Of a DNA stretch of 64,000 bases, positions 47,355-56,193 are shown piece by piece (positions within the stretch are counted from its first letter, which is position 1; every line of letters starts with the position of its first letter). The notes below the pieces were generated by a model. It did no database searches, was not told where the DNA came from, and saw only the letters and a program-made list of their open reading frames with translations. Location: contig JAGTTD010000016.1 of the NCBI GenBank assembly GCA_018398585.1, positions 26,645,212 to 26,709,211 of the forward strand, in the 5' to 3' direction. Source of the DNA: Simmondsia chinensis (lineage: Eukaryota; Streptophyta; Magnoliopsida; Caryophyllales; Simmondsiaceae). The position numbers and the translations under genes were made by a program.

Positions 47355-48430
47355 TGGGTTTCTTTTCACTGATCTATTAGTTAAAACTAAACCTCGCAAT
47401 GTCACGTCGGGTCTATCTCGAGTCGGATCAAAATCAGGTTGGGTCGGGTCGGTCTCGAGGTGGATCGGCATCGGGTCAGGTTAACGTCGGGTTGGGTTAA
47501 CCTCAAGTTCAGTGATTCTTGGGTCGTGTCAAATTTTAGATTGACCCATTAGATTATAAGTTATTTTATTATTATTTTTTTAATTTTAATGATATAAAAC
47601 TTTAAAAAATAAATAAAAAATAAAAAATTGGGCACTGTTGCACGACTTTTGAAAAGTCGTGCAACAGTGCCCAATGGTTCCACGACGTTTGTAACGTTGT
47701 ACAACATGTGGCAAGTTCTTGCACGCCCTTTGAAACGTTGTGCAAAGATGGGGGAGCAGTAAAGTGTGCCATTTTGCTAAATATTTTCTAGATTGTGCCA
47801 ATTTGCTAATTTTTTTTTTTAAAATATGCCATTTTGCTAAAAAAAGTCTTTTTTAGGTTTCTTTTCACTGATCTAGTAGTTAAAACTAGACCTCGCGATC
47901 GGATCGGATTAATGTCACGTTAGGTCTCTCTCGAGTGAGCTCAAAATCAGGTTGGGTCGGGTCGGGTCAGTCTCGAGTTCGATCGACATCGAGCCTGGTT
48001 AACGTTGGTCATCCTTGGGTCGTGTCAAATTTCAGATTGACCTATTAGGTTATTTTGATAATATATTTATTTGGCCTTGAAATTCATCACTAAAACTACA
48101 AAATAAAATGACTATAATTATTACCATATTATTTACATTCTATGATAAATTGGATATTTATTTGGATCGTTTCATGTTATAAGACTAGCTAGTTCAGGTC
48201 TTGGGTCATTACGAGTCGGGACAAACTTGGGTTGGGTCTAGTTCAGGTCAGGTACGGTCATTTCAAGTTTCAGGCCAGCTTGGGTTGGGTCAAGTTCTGG
48301 TCGAGTCAAATTCGGGTTGGTTTATTTTCGGGTTCAAGTTCCAATAAATTTAAAATTTTTTGAGTTAGGGTCAGGTCGAGTAGCGGGTCAAATGGGTCGG
48401 GTTATTGGGTTAAGTCATATTTTGTCAGAT
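47355..48430. repeat. GGGTC/TCGGGT-rich repeat with internal direct duplication
   Basis: 47345-47580 and 47855-48060 share TTTCTTTTCACTGATCTA, TAGTTAAAACTA and many GGGTCGGGTC motifs. The second block continues to 48430 with more GGTCAGGT/GGGTTGGGT text. A hairpin element lies between the copies (47586-47850). No coding potential; could be a diverged LTR or MITE. Confidence 0.6.
47628..47674. repeat. Perfect 23-bp inverted repeat with 1-base centre
   Basis: Left arm TTGGGCACTGTTGCACGAC plus TTTT (47628-47650), centre G at 47651, right arm an exact reverse complement (47652-47674). Two decayed palindromes of the same design follow (about 47681-47705 and 47717-47745). Confidence 0.9.
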
Positions 48431-48536
48431 CTAGGAAAAACTCATGGGAAGCTCCAAATCATTTGTTACACAAAATTAATATACTTGGGATGTTAGATAA
48501 GCTCTAATTTCTAAGAAGTTCTATATCGTAACATGA

Positions 48537-48768
48537 CAACAACAACAAACAATCCCAGTGCCTTAAAAGCTCCCACTTACGCAAGGTCTGTGGGGTAGGA
48601 TGTACGAGCCTTACCCCATCAGGGTGAGATCCTAACGAGAGACTGTTTCCGAGGACCTAACCTGATACTTAAATATTGATATTGATAGTTATAAATAACC
48701 TGTATGAAGAGTATGTAAAGTAAAGTATATAGATTCTGCTAAGCAAGTATGCATGCAAGTATGTAAGC
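48537..48768 (-). mobile_element. 5'-truncated RTE LINE tail, copy
   Basis: Plus strand begins CAACAACAACAAAC then CCCAGTGCC, CAAGGTCTG, and GTTTCCGAGGACC, the reverse complement of the shared tail. Upstream part has GCATGCAAGTATGTAAGCATG repeats as in 10078-10180. CATGACAA at 48532-48539 and 48769-48776 may be the TSD. Confidence 0.7.
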
Positions 48769-49164
48769 ATGACAATCAAAGATAAGTACTTACTTTCTAA
48801 TAAGTTTAGAATGAGACTGAATTCCTAAAAACTATAATTTCGTATAGGAATTTAATTCCTGTGTTAACCAAACAAGGTATAAGATTATGTAGTATTTTTG
48901 GCGTAAACTGAAATACTCAAAATATTATCATTAATATTTATATTATTTTTAGATGTGAACCCAACATGGTTGTTGACTGTTTTTGCAAGGAAAATGTTTA
49001 AGAAAAAATGAATATACTTCTTCAAAATATTAATTTTTCAAATATTAGTAAAGAAGGTTATAATTGTAATGATTTAATTCGACAAAATATTATTTTAATA
49101 ATTTTAGTAGTATTGGACAAATTCTTAGCTATAATTTCATTTATTAGAAAAGGGTAAGATATGA

Positions 49165-49322
49165 CCTAGATGCTTGTATGTTTTTGCTTTCATGTTTTTA
49201 TCCTTTTTATGCCTTTCATGCTTATCAGGTTGGGGGTCCTCGGGTTTCATCTGGAAGGGGTAAGGCTGCGTACATCCCACCCCTCTCAGACCCTGCTTAT
49301 GCGGGAGCCCTTGAGACACTGT
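49165..49322 (+). mobile_element. RTE LINE tail fragment without (TTG)n
   Basis: Contains CTTTCATGCTTATCAGGTTG, GGTCCTCGG, GGTAAGGCTGCGTACATCCC and GCGGGAGCCCTTGAGACACTG, then stops where the others continue into TTG repeats. No TSD found. Confidence 0.65.
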
Positions 49323-49439
49323 GACGTAGGAACACAGGAGATAAAACGGATAGGTTCCCGATTGTGGCGAGGTCAAAAACCGTTCTACGGTAATGGATAA
49401 GTTGCTGATCTTGGCGAGGTTGAAAATCCCACTAAAGCG

Positions 49440-49575
49440 TAGCCAAATTCGCCACCTGGGTAGGCTAAGCCAAGGATACATATAGCAAAATTCACGACCT
49501 TGGTAGGCTAAACCAAGGATACAAATAGTAGCTGGTTTGACCACCTTGGTTGGTCTAATCCAAGGAGACAGATAA
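49440..49575. repeat. Three tandem units with CCTTGGT...ACCAAGG palindrome
   Basis: Units of about 45 bp sharing TTGGTAGGCTAAACCAAGGAT (imperfect), at about 49465, 49507 and 49545. Function unknown. Confidence 0.65.
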
Positions 49576-49748
49576 AACTCTCAATCTAGAGCGACATAAA
49601 AAGAGGAACCCTCAATTTTATTTATAGTTTGAAACTCACAAAAAAAAAAAAAAAAAAAAGCCTCTAAATCACATGATTCAACCCTAGGGATATTTATGGA
49701 CTCAAGAAACACTAAAAAGATAAATATAAAGATAATTAAAAACTCTAA

Positions 49749-49887
49749 CTACAACAACAATAACAGTCCCAGTGCCGCAATGGCTCCCGCGATATGCAGA
49801 GTCTGGGGAGGGTGGGTGTACGCATCCTTACCCCTTCCATGTAGAAGAGAGGCTGTTTCCGAGGACCCCCAACCTGAGAAGCATGTC
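49749..49887 (-). mobile_element. Short RTE/SINE tail insertion with 18-bp TSD
   Basis: 139 bp between exact repeats GATAATTAAAAACTCTAA (49731-49748 and 49888-49905). Plus strand begins CTACAACAACAATAACAG, contains GGCTCCCGC, GGTGTACGCATCC and GTTTCCGAGGACCCCC. This is just the conserved tail with a minimal 5' extension, so the whole retroposon is about 139 bp. Confidence 0.9.
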
Positions 49888-49905
49888 GATAATTAAAAAC
49901 TCTAA

Positions 49906-50164
49906 ATAATAAATATAAATATAAACTAGATCCTAATGGATAAATACAGTGATAAATTAATTCTAATTGATAAATTTCATGATAAACCATAATAAATTAA
50001 ATTAACTAAATTACATTTAAATTTAGCCGACCAAATCCTAGTTAATCTTTAAGACGTTCCGTGTCATATTGGATATGTTATTGTTATTGTAAAAAGGGTA
50101 AGATATGACCGAGCAAAAAGAGGTGAGATATTATGAGCATTATAGGATAAGACAGGGTATCCAA
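49906..50164. other. Spacer, nothing recognised
   Basis: AT-rich spacer between the RTE tail and the palindrome MITE. Confidence 0.4.
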
Positions 50165-50173
50165 TGAACATTA

Positions 50174-51104
50174 GAGTCGGTTCCCAAAATAATGCTAAAC
50201 AATAAAAAAATTAAAAAATAATGCTGAAAAAAAAATATTCCAAATCTACTGTTGAACCGCGTTTATAAAACGCGACTTTAATAAACCGCATCAAAAAAAC
50301 GCGTTTAAACTTCTCATAAAACGCGTCTTAAAAACGCGGTTATATTAATAAAACCGCATCTTAGAAACGCGGTTATAACTAAATAACCGCGTCATTAAGA
50401 CGCGGTTTATTTAAATAGAACCGCTTCTTAATGACGCGGTTTAACAATATAACCGCCTTATTAAGACGCGGTTTATGTCCTATAGAACCGCGTCTTAATG
50501 ACGCGGTGTACTTGGGATCTAAAACCCCATACATTCACGCGCTCTCTCCCCTGCTCTCACCGTCTCTCTGCCTCTTTCTCGTTAATCTACCACCGGTCAC
50601 GTCATCCGCTGTCTTTCTTTTTCTTATACACCGGAGATCTTTCAAGTACCATTATTGGAGTTATTTGACCTTCCCTTATGTTGTTGGAGCTTCATCAAGA
50701 GAGACATGGGTTCAATATGATAATTATCATAAATTGCGGCATAATAGAAACTATAAGCGAACCAAAAAGTGAAGAATTGCAGTATAATGGTAAGTATAAG
50801 TGAAAAAAAGGGGATTTTGGATCCCTGACGGTAAACCGCGTTTTGTAGACGCGGTTCAGTACTAAACCGCGTTTACTGGACGCGGTTCACATTTAAACCG
50901 CGTTTACTAGATGCGGTTTATTCTAAAATAAACCGCGTTTAGTTAACACGGTTTATTCTTAATTAAACCGTGTTTATGTGATCCGGTTTTCTTGAAACTT
51001 AAACACGTCTTGTTGACGCGGTTCAACAGTAGATATGGAAATATTTTTTTTCCAGCGTTATTTTTTATTTTTTTATTTTTTAGTATTATTTTTGGAACCG
51101 ACTC
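50174..51104. mobile_element. Mutator-like MITE with internal palindrome array, copy 2
   Basis: 931 bp with exact 9-bp TSD TGAACATTA (50165-50173 and 51105-51113). TIRs of about 55 bp: GAGTCGGTTCCCAAAATAAT at the left and the matching ATTATTTTTGGAACCGACTC at the right. Left (about 50255-50512) and right (about 50829-51020) blocks are arrays of short palindromes with AACCGCGT...ACGCGGTT arms. The 50515-50815 centre is non-palindromic and less AT-rich, with a CT-rich stretch (50538-50580); it may be captured sequence. A 113-codon frame (50431-50772) overlaps it but shows no known domain. Confidence 0.9.
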
Positions 51105-51113
51105 TGAACATTA

Positions 51114-51842
51114 ATTCATGCAATTCTTCACTATCATTGTTGTCTGAGGTCTTATCTGGTTGCTCGAAAGTTAGTAGAATATAAAAGTAAAAATTATAAT
51201 TTTTAGTTTTTTTAAAACGTATAAAATAACTTACCAAATTTTCTTGGTAATTTCTAATCTTTTGTTTTCAACTAGCCCTAAAGGAAGTTTTTTTACCTAT
51301 CATGATAGTCGAATACTTTGTACCTACTTTTCTAATAAATTAACACATAAATTAAATTTTTTAAAAATAAACTTTTTATAAAAATTTGATTCACATGACA
51401 ACAGCCATTCAGAGGAGAAAAGAAAGCTAATGTTCAAAATTGCTTTCTTTGAAAAGTTGCAAAAATTTCTAGAATTAGATTTTTTTTTTTTTTGGAAGAA
51501 AAGTACTTCTTTTAATCCAACTTTTTGAAGGTTGTGCTAAGGCAGGCTTTTTATGGGAAAAAAAATAATTTATCAGAAAATTAATTTTGAATACAAAATA
51601 AATATTAGAGCAGTTTTTTATAAATTTTCTAATATTAATATACATTTTAGAAGTATCATTATACTTTCTTTGTATGTAGCATTTGCATATTAAAGATAAA
51701 CTGAAGACGGTGTAATTTATAAATTGCTGTATTGTGGTGAAGTTCTTCTAATTTGGAATGCTAGGAGATAAATTTCATTAGAGTCTGCACCATTGAGCCG
51801 TGATTATGGCCTACAAAAATTGTACATTTGTAGATTATATTG
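51114..51842. other. Intergenic, nothing recognised
   Basis: AT-rich, no gene or boundary. Confidence 0.45.
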
Positions 51843-52726
51843 TTAAAAGACGCGTTAAAATGTGTTCTAGGAGGGAATTGGTATTAAAAATTTGTTTAAT
51901 GTATTAAACATAGAATAAAGAGACGACTCAACTTGTATGAACACCCTAAGAACCATTATGGGGCATCTTTGGTCATGTTAGCTGAGATAATGGAGGCCAG
52001 AAAAGGTCTAATGAAAATTATTTCATTGCATTATTTGAATATTTATCCAATAGTGGAGAGTATCACGATTATCAATGTGATCATAGGAGAGTGCAATGCA
52101 TTGTGGATAATCTATAATTAAATGAAAAACATCAAAAGACTTATTCACGAATGTGAAGCTACTCATCATGTCCCGCTCTAGGCACCTTTGGTTATTTCCT
52201 CCTATTTTTGTGTTTTATCCAATGTTGATAAAGTCTTTAAGCGTCTTCTTTATTTCACTTTATTGAGATGTTAATGTACTTGTCTCCTCTACTGCATGCT
52301 TTTTTGCGTGTTGGCTCAAGCCCCACGCTTCATGCTCACTTTGTATCATAACTTCTATCGCTAGTTATCAAAAAAAAAAAAGAACACTTCAGCAAATTGG
52401 ATAGCAAAATCTGATGCTCTATTTTTGCTCTATATTTTAAATCATTCATTAGTCATTTTCTTTTTATAATGACTTGCTTCCGCTAGTGTCGTAGGTAGTT
52501 CCTTTCCAAGAAGAATGCTAAAAGCATATTTTTTCTTACCTTCTACGATCTATGTTTTTTTATTGTTATCTTATTTTGGGATAAATCTGTGCTATTATTC
52601 GACCTTTCATATGTTTACTTCTGTTATAATTAATTAACTTCTATAATAGTGCGATTATGACCTGATGTTGATGTATCAAAAAATATGCAAATTGAAACCA
52701 AGAAATTGCTTTGAATGCGTCAAGAT
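51843..52726 (+). repeat. Repeat Y, copy 2
   Basis: Near-identical to 41203-42090, including the small RNase H-like frame (51933-52121) and the mid-element A run (52371-52381). Flanks differ from copy 1, which fixes both ends. Confidence 0.85.
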
Positions 52727-53026
52727 CAAAATGGATATTTGGAATCCACAGAAACGAGAGAGAAAACTAGGATTTCTATATTGAGAATTTCATTGAATTA
52801 GGGAAAAGAACTTGCAAAACACTAGTTATAATAAAATTAAACAAAACACTACGAATGAAAAATTACAAATTGCTATTCTATTATCCACAAAATCTAAAAG
52901 TGGCCCCAAAACACGTTTAGATACTGGATTTGGGGAACAAGCAGGGGTAGTGGAAAGTCGTTGGAGTTGCATAGTTCGATCCAATTTAAGAGATGATTTG
53001 CCCATTTGAAATTGCTAGCACAAATC

Positions 53027-53316
53027 TGTTAGAATATAATACCAATCCTGGGTCTTCACCCATAAGCTTAAGCTTTTGGGATAGATGGTTCCTTGACATG
53101 GTATCAGAGCCTTGTTGACCAAAAGGTCACAAGTTCGAATCTCAACAGCCCACACTTATTAAAATAATTTAAATATAAGGTATGAGATAGGCTTGTGCAC
53201 TATCCACGTTTCAAGCCCAAAATGGGCATTTGCGTGAGGGGTTGTGTTAGAGTATAAAATCAATCCTGAGCCTTCACCCATTAGCTTAAGCTTTTGGGAC
53301 AGATGGTTTCTTGACA
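53027..53316 (+). mobile_element. TRIM retrotransposon, complete
   Basis: 290 bp: 72-bp terminal repeats 53027-53098 and 53245-53316 (TGTTAGA...TTGACA), PBS TGGTATCAGAGCC at 53099-53111, short interior, purine-rich GTGAGGGGTTG before the 3' repeat, and TSD AAATC (53022-53026 and 53317-53321). Non-autonomous; it would depend on proteins of another LTR element. Confidence 0.95.
53099..53111 (+). other. TRIM primer binding site
   Basis: TGGTATCAGAGCC directly after the first 72-bp repeat. Confidence 0.92.
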
Positions 53317-53321
53317 AAATC

Positions 53322-54235
53322 AATATTTCCGACCTATCCTTTTGGGTTTTTGACGATCCAATTGCTCCATAAACTTCTCGATTACTCGTCCTACATCAAA
53401 TTTTTTTTTTTTTTTTTTCCTTTCCCAATGCAATTTCTCTCAATAATTGTAGAAAAAAATTTCAGGACTTAACCAATATTTGGATACACACTTGGAAGCT
53501 CTTCCTCCCCACAAAAGCCAATGAATAATTGAAGGCATATTTGGTATTCTTTTTATTTTTTAATTTTTATTTCTTAAGAAATTAAAATAGCATTTTGAAG
53601 ATATATATATATATTTTAATTTTTAGATTTAGTAAAACCTAAAACATAAGGAATGTCACTTTTCAAACATAATATTTAATTCTAAACAACCCAAAATTAT
53701 AATTGGACTATTCACATTAAAAGCATATGTATTTACTTATTATATTAATTTAATCCTTATAATTTTAATTATGTCAATTTAACCCATTTACAAATTATAT
53801 TGTGTTAATTTGATTATTGAGTAAAATTTATGTTTAGTTGGGGATGAAAATTTTAGTGTTTTAGTAATGGATTAGTTTAAATTGGTTCAGCGGATAGGTT
53901 TGTATTAGAGGATATTTACATCTGATATTATTGTGTTATTAAAAAGTAGGTTATTAATTTAACCCAATTGAAATGATGTAAATTTTATAAGAATCAAATT
54001 AATATAATTAATAATATAAAAATTAAATAAATGCTGGATAAAATATATAAACCTCTGGTATAAATAAAAAGTAATACCAATCACATCCTAAAAAAGTAAT
54101 CAAAATTGGCAACCCATAATTTCTTTTTTGGCCTTTTTATTCCAGAGAAAAAAAGACAACAAAAAGTGTTATAATATAAAATTAATAATTGGCTTTTACT
54201 CAACCGTTTATGCTTTTTTAAATAGTTAATTTCTT
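53322..54235. other. AT-rich intergenic with a possible MITE
   Basis: 53735-54060 has TTAATTTAATCCTTATAA and AATCAAATTAATATAATT text in loosely inverted arrangement, similar to 63236-63585. T run at 53400-53418. Confidence 0.35.
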
Positions 54236-54434
54236 ATACAATATCACAGTCTTGTAAACCAAACAGTGGCGAGTTCTAATCGCAATACCCCCTTATTATT
54301 AATATACTTTGAGCATAAGGTACCATGAGACGGGCCTGTGCAAAATCTAGGCTTTCTGGTATTAGAGTGTAAAATTAATCATAAGTTTTCACTTATCAAC
54401 TCAAATTTTTGACATAATTGATTTCTTGACAAAA
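54236..54434 (+). mobile_element. Degenerate TRIM, 5' repeat lost
   Basis: Interior (GCGAGTTCTAATCGCAA, GCATAAGGTACCATGAGACG) and the 3' terminal repeat (about 54360-54432: TATTAGAGTGTAAAATTAATC...TTTCTTGACA) match 53112-53316 in order. Heavily mutated. Confidence 0.7.
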
Positions 54435-54771
54435 AGGTGTAATCCAAAACAACACACAAAATTTACTTCATTTTATATGCTTCGGATACACATTCGCATT
54501 CAATTCCACTTAGAAAATACTTAATGTACACAACATTAATAATTATGGATTAAGCACTTAATATATACAGTAAAATATTATTAGATCATAAGAAGATAAT
54601 ATTACACAATTATCTCCTCTCGATCTAATTCTATTTTACCATGTATACTGAAAACTCAAATTAACAGCAATTAACGAGCATTTGTAACATCACTCTTACA
54701 ATTTTTTTACAATACATATAAAAAAAAACAGTTAATTCAATGCAAAAATCTGACCGTGAAATAACAAACAG

Positions 54772-55101
54772 TTAAGAAATTCGAAGGGAAGCGCGATGGA
54801 GCTGCTTTTGAGCAAGAGATAATTGTTCCACCAATGAAGAGATTTGAGCGTGGAACACTCGGGCCTGATCCACCGCTTCGGCCTCAAGCTCCCCTAGTTG
54901 CGAGCAAAGCAGCTCCTCTGCTTGCTCGGCCACCTTTATTCTCTGCATCGCTTTTTCTAATTCATGTCTCATTTGCTCCTCCCTCGTTCGGCTCGCTTCC
55001 AATTCTCTCTCTAATTCTTCGTTCCGCCTCTTCAATTCGAGGTCGCTATGATGGCGGCCTTGGTGGTTGGTGGTGCCACTAACGGTGACCCGTGGTGCCA
55101 T
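54772..55101 (-). CDS. LSU: LSU/UP9-like (response to low sulfur) protein
   Basis: Intact intronless 109-residue frame. After a short basic N-terminus the protein is one predicted coiled coil (about residues 20-103, heptads of E-L-x-x-x-x-E-E-L type). The block L-C-S-Q-L-G-E-L-E-A-E-A-V-D-Q-A-R (about 64-80) is the signature I know from plant LSU proteins, which are 90-110 residues long. LSU proteins are small cytosolic/nuclear hubs induced by sulfur shortage; known partners include superoxide dismutase FSD2 and metabolic enzymes. Start ATG at 55101 is 75 bp below a TATA box. No other start is needed. Codons are GC-richer than the surroundings, as for a real gene. Which LSU paralogue it is cannot be told. 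Confidence 0.85.
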   Translation of the reverse strand: MAPRVTVSGTTNHQGRHHSDLELKRRNEELERELEASRTREEQMRHELEKAMQRIKVAEQAEELLCSQLGELEAEAVDQARVFHAQISSLVEQLSLAQKQLHRASLRIS

Positions 55102-55175
55102 TTTTTTCCTAAAAAATTGAGAAAGTTGTTTTTATTGGTGCCCGGCACAAATGGAAGTTGTGCAAGTGGCAACAA

Positions 55176-55182
55176 TTATATA
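55176..55182 (-). promoter_or_regulatory. TATA box of the LSU-like gene
   Basis: Minus-strand TATATAA (within CCTATATAATTG), 75 bp upstream of the start codon. Confidence 0.7.
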
Positions 55183-55195
55183 GGACTGAGAAACG

Positions 55196-55215
55196 TGTCC
55201 AGGTTCAATGTATCT
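55196..55215 (-). promoter_or_regulatory. UPE-box-like sulfur-deficiency element
   Basis: Minus-strand AGATACATTGAACCTGGACA. As I remember it, the UPE-box of tobacco UP9C and Arabidopsis LSU promoters has the core A-G-R-T-W-CATTGAATCT-R-GACA; only one base differs here (T to C after CATTGAA). The opposite strand gives ATGTATCT, the EIN3/EIL half-site form AYGWAYCT. It lies 14 bp above the TATA box. Likely bound by SLIM1/EIL3-type factors (inference). Confidence 0.7.
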
Positions 55216-55344
55216 GGGAAGATCATGAAAATTGTTCACAACGACGCATTTGCTTACCCTTTTTTTTTATTATGTAAATATAAGAAATATCTAATTTAAA
55301 TATTTAATTATCTAATATATTATATTATCTTATCAAAAATTATA

Positions 55345-55627
55345 GGGTAAACTACATATCAATACTTTGAGATTTATTATATTAATTTTTTTGGTTTATA
55401 AATTTTGTGAAATAATTTTTTAATTCAAAAAGTTACATATATTGAATAAAATAGTCCAAATAACAGTATATAAAGGTGCAAAATAGGCCACACTTTCATT
55501 CTTTCAAAATATTATTTAGACTATTTTATTAAATATATAAAATTTTTGGAATAAAAAAATATTTTACAACTTTTATAAATTAAAAATTAATACACCAAAC
55601 ATCAGGGTAATAATATATAATTTACCC
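55345..55627. mobile_element. Fold-back MITE, GGTAAATTA family, copy 3
   Basis: 283 bp with inverted ends: GGGTAAACTACATATCAATAC at the left (begins 55345) and TAATAATATATAATTTACCC at the right. It lies 244 bp upstream of the LSU-like start codon. TSD not certain. Confidence 0.8.
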
Positions 55628-55807
55628 ATTTATATATATATTGGCATTTTTATGAGAGGGTGAAAGCGTGAAAGGAGTTAATCCTGACCTTCTATTGTAG
55701 TAGATGGCCAAAATTTGTTGGAAACTAAAAAATTACAGCTCATACCCCTTCATGGGGTAAAAGGAAAAGGGATAAGGGAAGTAAATTATCTTTTTTCCTA
55801 ATACCCC

Positions 55808-56193
55808 GAAGCAGAGGCGAAATCTTCTTTTAGGACAGTGGCTATTTTACCACGACACAGTATCTTCGGTATTTTCTAACCTATCTTCTCTCTTCCGGTA
55901 ATTTTGTTTATCGTGTTCAACATTTGACTGCGTTTACTGCGATTTACATTCACCGCAATATTATAGTGTGCTCAAAGGTATTAACGCTATATTTTCAATT
56001 GGTTTTGCTGTTTCATTTTTATACCGATTCATTAGTTTTTATCTACTGTAATTTGTTGGTTATTTACTGTAAATTCAGCAGTAATTTTGAATTATTTTTC
56101 TACATTTTTTTCTGTTAATATTTTGGTAGAATACTACTGTATTTTACGTATTTTATACACAGTATTGTCATTGTACACGCTTTAATTCCAACA
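55808..56193 (+). repeat. Truncated 5' LTR
   Basis: From GAAGCAGAGGCGAAATC to TTTAATTCCAACA; collinear with 61858-62242. Confidence 0.85.

Noticed and set aside
49137..49544. 135-codon minus frame as a protein gene
   Set aside because: Crosses an RTE tail and a tandem palindrome repeat; no domain.
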